A stretch of DNA of 14,769 nucleotides, from the NCBI GenBank assembly GCA_004335835.1, contig RWJK01000296.1, positions 1-14,769 of the forward strand, in the 5' to 3' direction. The stretch's first letter is position 1; every line of letters begins with the position of its first letter. The notes beneath the pieces were generated by a model that was not told the DNA's origin, ran no database searches, and saw nothing but the letters and a program-made list of their open reading frames with translations. Source of the stretch: Scenedesmus sp. ARA3 (lineage: Eukaryota; Chlorophyta; Chlorophyceae; Sphaeropleales; Scenedesmaceae). A program made the position numbers and the translations under genes. Below are positions 1-8,106 of the stretch, piece by piece.

Positions 1-520
1 GCGGTCTGCACCAGCTTCACGCTCTTCACCCACCTGCAGTGAGGGGCAGCAGATTGCAGCAGATGCAGTGTGGCAGGCAGCGCGTGTGAGGGCCTGGGCA
101 GTGTTGTAAAACATTCAGTGCAGCTGCCTGGTGGCGGCGGTCTGCACCAGCTTCACACTGTTGACCCACCTGCGCAACATCACGTTCAATAGCATTGTGT
201 GAGGGTGTGGTAAAACATGCAGTGCGAGTCAGGGTGTGCGCGACAGTGTTGCGGCGCACTGGAGGCGGTCTGCACCAGCTTCACGCTCTTGACCCACCTG
301 CACAGTATCATAATCATGAATGCATTGTAGCAGGCAGATAGTGTGAGCATGTGGACAGTGAAACAACCAGTGCAGCGGCCCGGCGGCCGCGGTCTGCACC
401 AGCTTCAGGTTCTGCACCCACCTGCACGGCAGGTTGCATCGTAAAAAGCAGATTGTGTGAGGGAGGGGGCAATTTTGGATGGCTCCATGCTGTGGCAGCG
501 GTCTGCAGTGACTGTTTGAT
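1..520 (-). repeat. Tandem echoes of the exon-6 acceptor and exon start
   Basis: Four copies of an acceptor plus exon start (CAG followed by G TGG GT. ... AAG CTG GTG CAG ACC GC) begin at 421, 297, 169 and 33 on the minus strand, spaced 124, 128 and 136 bases. A fifth, degraded copy of the GCAGACCGC end lies near 498-512. The spacer between copies is also related: a GTGTGAGGG-like block and a TAAAACAT/GAAACAAC-like block recur. All four copies have AG at the acceptor and the same phase. None of the spacings is a multiple of three. The copy at 33 is nearest the gene body and is the assumed real exon. Confidence 0.8.
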
Positions 521-1568
521 GTGGAAGTACAGTCTGATCAGTACAAGCAGGCGGGCCGCACTCAGGCGGTTGCGGCACGCAAACTTGATGTCAAAAAGCG
601 CTCAAAACTGGTGAAATGCAATGCAGCACGGCAGGGGCCAGATAAACAGCCCAGCCCACCGCCCACTCACCGCTTGTCTGGCTTGTAGCCGACGCACAGC
701 GCGGTTTCGGTGCTCTTGCTGTCGCCCGCCACGCGCACCTTGAACTGCTTGTTGTACTTGAGCGTCTCAGTGTAGTAGGCTGCAGCAGGGGTGGCATAGT
801 ATAGTGGTACAGCATTACGGCAGTGCAGCAGTTCAGTGCCATGACGTTGTTGTTGCAGAGTGCAAACGCGGATGCTCGGGCGGCTGTGTGCTGCTGTGCA
901 TGCAGGGGGCTGGTGAGTGTGGAAGCGCGGCACTGACTGCTGCACCAAAACCACCGTCACATGAGTGATGCAACAGAGGAGCAGTTGAAGTGCTGCCAGC
1001 AGCTCTGGTCTCAAACACATGCAGCTGTTCTGAATCCTTACGATGCTCCTTATGATGCTCAACAACATGGAAGCCAATTGCAGCGTTTTCGGCCGCATAC
1101 ATGCTGCATGTTCATCATCACAAACACGCAACACCCGCTTCCAGCAGCTGCTCAGTCTGTTGCTGTTTTGTACAATCAGCACGCTGTCCCAGAAGCTGCC
1201 CAGGCAATTGCTGAAAAAAACCTCATCACTCACCAAACCTGTGGTGGAAGTCATACACCAGCTTGAGTGAGTCCTTCAGCTTGCCACTGTCCAGCAGCTT
1301 TGTGCTCAGCTGCAAGTGACAAATGACACAAGCGAGTGACAAGTGACACAGGTTAACTTTGACGGCGAGACAAAGCAGTTGGCATTTCATGGCTTCAGCA
1401 AGTCTTTCAGCTTGCCACTGTCCAGCAGCTTCGGGCTCAGCCGCAAGTGACACAGCAGGAGACACAAGCAAGTGACAAGTGACGCAGACGGCCACTGTGA
1501 CACAGAGACAACAAAGGTGGCACTTGACAGCTTGAATGAGTCCTTCAGCTTGCCACTGTCCAGCAGCA

Positions 1569-1600
<32 letters not shown>

Positions 1601-2497
1601 GTCTCCTCACCTCCACCACCGGGCTAGGCACCACCTCCTAGTGCATGTTGAGCACCACCTGCCTGACACATGTTGCTGAGACAACAGCTGCTGCTGCTGC
1701 TGCTGCTACTGCTGCCTCTCACCTCCACCACTGGGCTGGGCACCACCTCCCAGTGCATGTTGGGCACCACCTGCCTGAACTTAAACGTGCCTGCGCTGTT
1801 CTTGCGCGTGTACTGGAACACCGCATCCTGCAGCACGCAGCACGCAGCACGCAGCAAGCACACACATGTTTACAGCCTCAGGTTATATGAGCAGCACTGC
1901 TGGTGACAGCTGAGGCTGGCATCTGTAGCCAGCAAGGCTAGTCCGACTCGGCAAGCATACGTATACATGCATGCCAGCAACTGGAGTTGCTGGTGCCACT
2001 GGCAGCTGCAAGTACATTTCTTGCATCCTCGTCACATTGAGGAGCTGACTGAGTTGAGGGATGTGCTGCTCAAACGACTCAAACTGTGCTGTTGCCCCTG
2101 CACTGGCCAGGCATAGGCTTGCGATTGAAATGGGCCAATCCAAGGCTGTCGTGATATGCCACTGGTTGGTTGTACTGCCGCCGGCCTGTCCTGCTGCTCA
2201 CCTCTTTCTGGAAGTCATAGCCAAACTTGTAGGCGCCCCTTTCAGCGTCTACGCTGACTAGGTTTGACTGGTCGCTGAAGTTGCATCCAACCTGCACAGC
2301 AATTGCCAGACAGACCACCAGGTCACCCTCTGCTGTTGCTACTGCTGCTGCTGCTGTAGGCCGCTGCAGGGGCCGGTGCTCCCTAGTTCGCTGCTGAGCG
2401 ATACCTTGAGTCCAGTGTCAAACTTGACTTCTGTTCTGTTCTTCAACTCCTTTCTCTGCAGGTCATACACGCTCTTGTTTGACACCTTCTCAGCCAT
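1..2497 (-). CDS. Unrecognised beta-strand-rich protein, possible porin-like outer-envelope barrel (5' part, left end cut)
   Basis: I do not recognise the family. Exons on the minus strand: 2497-2405, 2291-2202, 1827-1723, 1309-1234, 779-671 and 33-1 (cut by the edge). All junction phases agree (0, 0, 0, 1, 2) and give 168 residues in the window. Donors are GTATCG, GTGAGC, GTGAGA, GTGAGT and GTGAGT; acceptors are all CAG. The start MAEKVSNKSVYDLQ has no obvious transit peptide. The rest alternates polar and apolar residues in short strands, such as EVKFDTGLKVGCNF, GAYKFGYDFQK, GTFKFRQVV, LKLVYDFHHRF, KQFKVRVAG and WVKSVKLVQT. That pattern suits a beta-barrel of the outer envelope or mitochondrial outer membrane, which also normally lack cleaved targeting peptides; this is inference. 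The weak GTATCG donor of exon 1 is the least certain junction. Three introns carry partial copies of exon ends. The gene is divergent from infC. Confidence 0.6.
1234..1575 (-). repeat. Tandem echoes of exon 4 of the left gene
   Basis: Exon 4 (1309-1234) encodes LLDSGKLKDSLKL. The same block recurs upstream in the intron with its TTCAGCTTGCCACTGTCCAG core at 1406 and 1544 (the exon copy is at 1275), so the spacings are 131 and 138. The middle copy has lost the acceptor: TTGCAG has become TTGCGG. In the distal copy the sequence upstream of CTGGACAGTGG has been replaced by a CAG/CTG triplet run. The flanking CAAGTGACA-rich intron sequence is duplicated too. Confidence 0.8.
1570..1599. repeat. 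(CTG)10 microsatellite preceded by (CAG)3
   Basis: Ten uninterrupted CTG units follow CAGCAGCAG (1561-1569), so the join is self-complementary. The run sits exactly between the distal echo of exon 4 and the echo of exon 3, which suggests triplet slippage at a duplication joint. A second, interrupted run lies at about 1686-1713. Confidence 0.9.
1605..1790 (-). repeat. Echo of the exon-3 end with its donor
   Basis: The end of exon 3 (coding QVVPNMHWEVVPSPVVE and the donor GTGAGAGG, about 1783-1716) is repeated 112 bases further into the intron (about 1671-1605). The echo keeps most of the plus-strand words, for example CACCTCCACCAC at 1608 versus 1720 and GCACCACCT. It has substitutions such as CCCAGTGCATG to CCTAGTGCATG, which creates an in-frame stop in the echo when read as exon. 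The donor dinucleotide is kept (GGAGGTGAGGAG). Confidence 0.8.
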
Positions 2498-2806
2498 GAC
2501 GACTTGTACTCGCAATTCAGCTACACAAACTGACACAAACAACTTTAGTACAGCCAATGAGACATCTAGTTGCGTCTTGAAGGGCCTGATGGCTCAAAAC
2601 GCTCACCTGTCAGAATGCGAACGGGTGGTAGAAGTGCAGGCTGGAGTCCCATGCATGCTCAGAGGCGTGTTCTCATGCACGTGTTGTGAGATCTCAGCGT
2701 ACTTACTGTGCTTGCATCAGGGTCACCGGTGTCGCACCTCAGACAACAGCTGCGAAGTGCTCGTTGTGTGCAAGCTACCTGCACATTTGCTCGCCGTTAC
2801 GTCGTG
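2498..2806. promoter_or_regulatory. Divergent promoter with G-box and CCAAT motif
   Basis: The two putative start codons, 2497 on the minus strand and 2807 on the plus strand, lie back to back with 309 bases between them. This space must hold both 5' UTRs and both promoters. It contains CACGTG at 2678-2683, a perfect 10-base palindrome TGAGATCTCA at 2687-2696 and CCAAT at 2554-2558. CACGTG is the G-box bound by bZIP and bHLH factors in plants. Being palindromic, it could act on both genes. No clear TATA box is seen. Confidence 0.45.
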
Positions 2807-5800
2807 ATGTCTCAGGCGCTGGCAGCTCGCAACGGGCTGAGGGGGGCTAGCACATGTGGCGCACACTGTCGCAGCAGCACCCTGGTGAGTTGGACACGCT
2901 AGGCATGCTAGCGAGCTTCAGTAGTTTCGAACTTTCACATGGATGTATGTTGAAATGGCAAGCAGCTACTCAGGAGCTCTTGTAGTCAGCTGCAGCAGAG
3001 CAGCACACCAGCACATCCGCGACCAATCGTATGCATGCCCGTCCATGCTGGCTGCTTCTGCTCGTGCATGGGCTTTCAAGACAGCATTCACCATCTATCT
3101 GCGCAGCAGCATGCTTGTCCTGCAGCCCCTGCCATCAGCACCTGCAGGGCACCTGCATCACCCGCTGCTGTGCCATGCTGCATGCTGCCTCATCAATGCT
3201 GCAGGTGCCTTGTGCTTACAAGCGCAACAACCAGCAGCGGCAGCCTGGCTGGGTAGACCTGCCAAAGCTGCCTGACCTCACACCAGAGGAGATAGCTGCA
3301 CTGCCACCAGCAAGCCCTAACACGCCTCAGCAGCAGCCAGGCTGGGTTGACCAGCCTTACCCCACAAACCCTGCAGGAAACCCTGGGCAAGCAGGTGGCT
3401 ACCTGCCGCCGCTGCCTACAGCAGACCCAGGATACCAAGTATCCACTCCCAACTTTGCACCGCCAAGCAAAGGCACAAACCGCAGGAACAACAACGGCGG
3501 TGGCGGAGGCGGTTACGTGCAGCCAAACGGCTACCCGCCACTGAACGATCCCTACTGGGGCCCGCCGCCGAGCCAGCAAAGCGGCGGCTGGGCCAGCAGG
3601 ACCGGGCCTGGGCGTTACAACAACAATAATAACAACAACTTCAACAGGAATAACGGCGGCTTCCAGGGCTTTTCCTCACACCCTACCACAGACCTGCTGC
3701 TGCAGGTGCGCGGTGATGAGCAGTTGCAGTGTTGCGAAGTAGCTTGCTGTGGTGATGCTGGCAGCGTGCTGATACTGGGATGTGTAAACATCAAGGGGTT
3801 TGCGCTGCAGCGCCTGCTTTTTTGAGGCGGGACGCCTGACCAGGCATCGCTTACCTTGAGCCGAGAATGCAGAGTGTTGCTTCAGGTTGTGCCTGCGTCC
3901 TGTGCGGCCAAGCATGCGTACATGTAACAGAGGCAGCACCAGCTGTAGCACAGAACCTGCGCTGCAGCAGTGATAGCCGAGCTATGTGTGCCGTCCTCAT
4001 GTGACTGTGTGCTGACGCAGTGGGCCGCGTAAGTTGTGCGGGTCTGGCTCCACGACACTACGACAGGCTCTGTAAGCTATACAGTGTGCACCTCAGCTCT
4101 GCTGTCAAGAAGGCTGCTGACATGCTTAATGTTTGGTTGTGTGGCTGCTGCTGCTGCTGCTTGCAGGACCTAGAGGGCTTTGGCTATGGCATGGGAAGTG
4201 ACAGGTGGGCAGCCGAACATATGCACAGCGGCGAAGCAGCTGCAAGCAGCAATGGTGCAACACGTTGCAGCTGCAGCACCTGGCGGCTGCCGGCACAGCA
4301 GCAGGGCAGTAAGGACAGCAACACGTTGGGCAGGAGTGTCAGAAATGTACGTGTCAGGCGGAGTCAGCAGCAGCAAGACTGGCAGCACCTGGACCCAGCT
4401 GTGCAGCAAGGTGCCAAGGCAGTTGGAGCCTTTTTAGAAAGTATAACAGCATATTCACCAAGCGATGCAGCAGGAACAGAAGCCAAACGTTTGAGTGTTT
4501 CACAGCAGCTGTCACGGCAAGTCAAACTTGCAGTCAAGTTTGAGTCAACTCGAGTCAGACTTAGCACACTGCTGCTGCTGCTTGTCACCAGGTGGCTGAC
4601 AGATGAGGAGCTGGTGGAGGTGCCTGAGGACACAAGTCTCACCCAGTCAAACTCAGCACGCTGCTGCTGCTGCTGCTGTCACCAGGTGGCTGCCTGATGA
4701 GGAGCTTGTGGAGGTGCCTGAGGATGCAAGTCAAACTCAGTCAAACTTAGCACGCTGCTGCTGCTTCTGCTTCTGCTCCTGCTGCTGCTGCTGCTGCTGC
4801 TGCACCAGGTGGCTGCCTGATGAGGAGCTGGTGGAGGTGCCTGAGGACACCAGCCCCAAGTACGTCAACAACAAGCGCGTGATGGTCAACAGGGACATCC
4901 AGTGAGTGGCGCTGCTGCTGAACCTCAGTGTGCAGCTGGCGCTGGTGGTGCTGATGCTGCTGCTGGCGCACATCAACACAGATTTATTGTTGGGCGCTTT
5001 TTGCACGCACTCTTGCTTCGCCCTTCTCTGCACGCCCCAACTGCTTGCCCCTGCTTATCTTCACTGCAGGGCGCCTCAAGTACGCGTGCAAGATGCCATG
5101 AAGGCCGAGCTGGGTGTTATGGCCACTGACGAATCACATGAACTGACGGCCTGCTGCTGCCGCTGCTGAATGTCTGCTTGTGTAGGGCACCCCAAGTACG
5201 CGTGCAAGACAGCATGAAGGGCGAGCTGGGCGTCATGGCGAGTCACCCTCGACTTTTCATTGAACGCCCGCTGCTCGCTTCTGTTGCTGTGCTGCCTCCC
5301 TGCAGGGCACCCCAAGTACGTGTGCAAGACGCGGCAAAGGCTGAGCTGGGTGTCATGGCCACTGACGAGGCGCGGGCGCTAGCGCAGCAGCAGGGCGTGG
5401 ACGTGGTGCTCATCAACGAGGGCGGTGACCCGCCTGTGGTGCGGCTGGTCAACTTTGGCAAGTACAAGTTTGAGATCGAGCGCGCCGCCAAGCAGAAGCA
5501 GAAGAGCAGCAAGGGGTGAGTTGGGCCATTTTCCATGTTGATGTGGCTGCTGTAGCGTGTTTGGTCAGCTTTGGCAAGTACAAGTCCGAGATCGAGTGTG
5601 CCGCCAAGCAGAAGCAGAAGAGCAGCAAGGGGTGATTTGGACCGTTTTCTGTGTTGATGTGGCTGCTGCAGCGTGTTTGGTTAACTTTGGCAGGTACAAG
5701 TTTGAGATTGAGCCGGCTGCCAAGCAGAAGCACAAGAGCAGCAAGGGGTGAGCGGATTGTACAGCAGCAGCCGCTGTCGTCGTTGCGCTGGAGTGTGCGG

Positions 5801-6734
5801 CAGTGCACTGCGCTTGCGGCCCGTAGCAGCCACGTGTTCCAGGGTGCTGCCTGCGCCTGCTGTGCCTGAGCTCGGTTCAAGTCGTGCATGTGTGTGCTAT
5901 GTTTCACTCGCGGCTTGTCTTGCTGTAAGTTGCTGCACAGCACAGCTGTTGTGGGAGGTGTGGCCTTGGCCTCTCACGCAGCACTGTAGCTCAGTTCACA
6001 TGACCATGGCACACAACTACTCGTAATAGCGTTCTGCATCTCTCACATCGTCCGCACCTGTTCAATGGTTGTCTTGCTCTGCAGCACTGAGACGAAGGAG
6101 GTGCGTCTGCGGCCTGTGACGGAGGCGCACGACTACGAGGTGAAGGTGGCGTCTGCGCGCAAGTTCCTGTCCAAGGGCAGCAAGGTGAAGCTGACCATGC
6201 AGTTCAGCGGGCGCGAGCTGCGCTTTAAGGACCAGGGCAAGGAGATGATGCTGGTGAGTGTCAATTTTATGCAGGCTTTCATTTGCTCACATTCAGATGC
6301 TTGGGTCAGGTGCTCTGGTGTTGCATGGTTGCACTCAAATTCCAAGGCAAGGAGATGATGCTGGTGAGGGGCAGGTCCAGGGTTTGGTTCTTGTGACAGG
6401 TTCATGGTTGTGTCAGGGGCCTTGGTGCAAGTTGGGTGCATGGTTGCGCTTCAGAGACCAGGGCAATGAGATGATGCTGGTGAGGGGTGCGGGTTTTAGT
6501 TGTGCAAGCAGCTCTGGCACGAAGTCTGCTGCTCCTGTCTCCGCACACAACTCGGTGTGGTGTTCTGTGCTGTTCTGTTTCCAGCTTGCTGATGCTCCTG
6601 CTGCTGTTCTGGCTGTGCCCCTGCTGCCGCCCCCGCAGAAGCTGATTGAGGACCTGTCCAGTGTGTCCAAGATGGACGCGCCCCTCAGCCTGCGGCCAGC
6701 CACCTTCAGCGTCACGCTCTCACCACTCAAGTAG
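2807..6734 (+). CDS. infC: Organellar translation initiation factor IF-3, seven exons, 394 codons
   Basis: IF-3 binds the 30S-type small subunit, blocks premature 50S joining and helps start-codon selection; here it probably acts in the plastid or mitochondrion. Exons: 2807-2884, 3205-3705, 4167-4204, 4809-4901, 5306-5515, 6085-6253 and 6639-6734. All phases agree. Residues 1-26 (MSQALAARNGLRG...) are basic and Ser/Ala-rich like a transit peptide. Exon 2 (27-193) is Pro/Gly/Asn/Gln-rich with a PGWVD repeat. The N-domain runs from about 225 (VNNKRVMVNRDIQAPQVRVQD) and contains RLVNFGKYKFEIER, which fits the IF-3 signature. The C-domain is about 308-394, with KEVRLRPVTEAHDYEVKV and MQFSGREL, and ends in TLSPLK with a TAG stop. 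Bacterial IF-3 is about 180 residues, so roughly half of this protein is extension. The first exon is the least certain. Introns around exons 4-6 hold tandem copies of exon ends. Confidence 0.9.
4569..4850 (+). repeat. Echoes of the infC exon-4 acceptor and exon start
   Basis: The unit runs from a CTG tract through ACCAG and then G TGG CTG ... GAT GAG GAG CTG GTG GAG GTG CCT GAG GA. It occurs three times, with exon starts at 4592, 4686 and 4809 (spacings 94 and 123). Only the last continues into KYVNNKRVMVNRDIQ and a GTGAGT donor. The spacer CAAGTCAAACTCAGTCAAACTTAGCACGCTG is shared in part between copies and also appears before copy 1 near 4520-4580. The acceptor AG is intact in all three. 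Confidence 0.88.
4779..4802 (+). repeat. (CTG)8 run serving as the 3' intron tract
   Basis: Eight CTG units end six bases before the exon-4 start (CTG run, then CACCAG). Equivalent runs precede the echo acceptors at 4569-4580 (four units) and 4661-4678 (six units), the exon-3 acceptor at 4145-4159 (five units) and the NPL4 exon-3 acceptor at 12899-12913 (five units). Confidence 0.85.
5070..5372 (+). repeat. Echoes of the infC exon-5 acceptor and exon start
   Basis: Three copies of an acceptor followed by G GCA CCC CAA GTA CGC GTG CAA GAC begin at 5070, 5186 and 5306 (spacings 116 and 120). Copy 1 (CAG acceptor) extends through the GTTATGGCCACTGACGA block before diverging. Copy 2 (TAG acceptor) stops matching after GTCATGGC. 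Only copy 3 runs on into ARALAQQQGVDVVLINEGG. Copies 2 and 3 are in the same frame with no stop between them. Confidence 0.9.
5446..5751 (+). repeat. Two echoes of the infC exon-5 end and donor, exact 116-bp period
   Basis: The exon end coding LVNFGKYKFEIERAAKQKQKSSKG, plus its donor and about 45 bases of intron, is repeated twice downstream. The anchor (A)CTTTGGCA falls at 5451, 5567 and 5683, and the AAGGGGTGA donor block at 5511, 5627 and 5743, so the offset is 116 each time with no net indel. Echo 1 has N to S and F to S changes in the IF-3 signature and the donor GTGATT. Echo 2 has R to P at the signature end and the donor GTGAGC. The real exon must end at 5515, because the next in-frame codon is TGA. 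Confidence 0.92.
6220..6490 (+). repeat. Two echoes of the infC exon-6 end and donor
   Basis: The exon-6 end GGCAAGGAGATGATGCTG with its GTGAGT donor (6254) recurs with GTGAGG donors at about 6345-6368 and 6461-6486 (offsets about 110 and 116). Echo 2 keeps a longer upstream match (GACCAGGGCAA). The two echoes share an upstream TGCATGGTTGC block that differs from the true exon, so the second event copied an already altered unit. Confidence 0.85.
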
Positions 6735-7291
6735 ACGGCCGCACGTCTATTTGATGCATGATGTTGCGCTCACCTTGGAGGTTGTGAGCAAGCGGTGATG
6801 CTGGCGTGGTAGCGCACGCAGCAGCAGAGCATTGCAGGATGATGTGCGTGCAGAGCAGTCCCAAGCAGTCTCGGTAGCTGCGCCCCTGCAGGGTCGATGC
6901 TGCAGCATCTGGCGGTGAGCAACTGCTGGGTTGAACGAGAATGGGAGTGCGATAGCACTGCAGCGGCAGAGTTTTGAGTATGGGTGCAGGCCTGTGCTGC
7001 TGGTTCCTAATACTGGTAGCAGCAGACAACTAGTTGAGAAGAACCCCTTCTGATGATGCGCAGCGTTTACTGGTGTTGAGCGTTCATTGCACAGCGTTCA
7101 AAGCGTTCCGCGAGTAGTAGTAGTGTTGTATACGTGTGAGTTCAGGGCTGAGCGCGTGTGTGATTTTTGTGCCGTGCCACCTGCAGCAATGCATGTGCCC
7201 CACACTCATAGTGCACTGGGAAACATTGAAGGGGTGCTGCATCAGCTGTGTGCATTGTGTGTTGCGTGAATCACGATTTGTGTGTTACACG

Positions 7292-7373
7292 ACGGGAACA
7301 CAGCCCGTTTTCGAGCCAATGACAGGCTCATTGGGCAACCACTTGATCCATCAGCCACTGGCTTCGGCCAGTG
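7292..7373. other. Cluster of three perfect hairpins, one with a C(UUCG)G tetraloop
   Basis: Within 82 bases there are three perfect inverted repeats. ACGGG/CCCGT lies at 7292-7296 and 7304-7308 with a 7-base loop. CCAATGA/TCATTGG lies at 7316-7322 and 7328-7334 with a 5-base loop. CACTGGC/GCCAGTG lies at 7356-7362 and 7367-7373, closing a TTCG loop. A further GTGCC/GGCAC hairpin with a GGCA loop lies at 7534-7547. UUCG closed by C-G is an exceptionally stable RNA tetraloop. This could be a structured 3' UTR element or a small RNA; no family is recognised. Confidence 0.45.
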
Positions 7374-8077
7374 ACTCTAGCGCACTGGCAAGCTGCACCA
7401 TGGCAAGCAGCCCCTAATCCCCTAATCAATGGGCTGGATGCCTTGCGCCATGCCTGTGACGTGCCATACAGTTGCAGTGCTCCACAGTGGCAGGGCTTTT
7501 TGGAGCGTGTGCGTCTGTTTCAATGCTGCGGCGGTGCCGGCAGGCACTTCTCTGGCCCAATGCTCTTGTCAGTTGTCAGCAGAACAGGAGGTGGATCACA
7601 TATTGCAAGGCGCTAGGCATCCCAACTGCTGCACAGTAAAGTCCTTGCACACCCACTGCTTGGCGTCGCCATTTGTTGATGCCACTGTGCCAGGCTAACT
7701 CGGACGCATACCTGGTTGTGGTGGCCAGCTGTGTTGAGTTTTTGACAGGCGGTCCAGTGTGGGTCGGTGCTGCAACTGGTTGCTAGGCCAGGCTTTGCAC
7801 CAACGCATCGTGTTGGCTGAGGCGGGCATTGGTTAGTATTGTGGTGCAGTACAGCTACGTCTGGCACTTGGCTAGAGCCGCTCAAACTTTGAGCGAGCGT
7901 TGAAGGAGTGGGCAAGGCTTGTAACAATGGTAACTTCCTGTATTACGGTACAAGCTTCCTGCTACACTAGAATACATCTGGAACAATAAGCGCGCGTTCC
8001 TGCCGGCACCAGCCGTGATGATGCTAGTAATAAGCTCTGGCATTGGACGCCACCTCAAGACTCTTGACACTCACTTC

Positions 8078-8106
8078 AGGGCCTCAGCTAGCTGCATTGA
8101 GGCCCT
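8078..8106. other. Perfect 9-bp inverted repeat
   Basis: AGGGCCTCA (8078-8086) pairs perfectly with TGAGGCCCT (8098-8106) around an 11-base loop that itself contains GCTAGC. A smaller TCAAG/CTTGA hairpin with a 3-base loop lies just upstream at 8055-8067. The symmetric position between two convergent genes would suit a 3'-end or transcription-separating structure, but that is inference. Confidence 0.45.

Noticed and set aside
1..520. A CRISPR-like array of regularly spaced repeats
   Set aside because: Repeat and spacer are both related between units, the repeat is an acceptor plus exon start in phase with exon 5, and the context is eukaryotic.
507..612. Lysine/arginine-rich plus-strand reading (KLDVKKRSKL), or minus-strand reading FDIKFACRNRL, as an extra exon
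   Set aside because: Both strands give plausible-looking peptides, but neither has splice sites that join in phase with a neighbour; exon 5 joins cleanly to the TGGGT exon instead.
1645..1890. Ala-rich plus-strand frames
   Set aside because: They are antisense to exon 3 and its echo, and the Ala runs are just the CTG triplet tract.
2376..2807. A 143-codon plus-strand open frame
   Set aside because: It is antisense to exon 1 of the left gene, crosses the divergent promoter and ends at the infC start; no family motif is seen.
4020..4697. A 225-codon plus-strand open frame
   Set aside because: Only 4167-4204 is a supported exon. The rest is intron read-through rich in Ser, Gln and Cys from CAG/CTG tracts and includes an echo of exon 4.
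5557..5751. Echo copies of the IF-3 signature as an extra mutually exclusive exon
   Set aside because: The possible acceptor (CTGCAG near 5680) gives the wrong phase after exon 5, and the signature is damaged.
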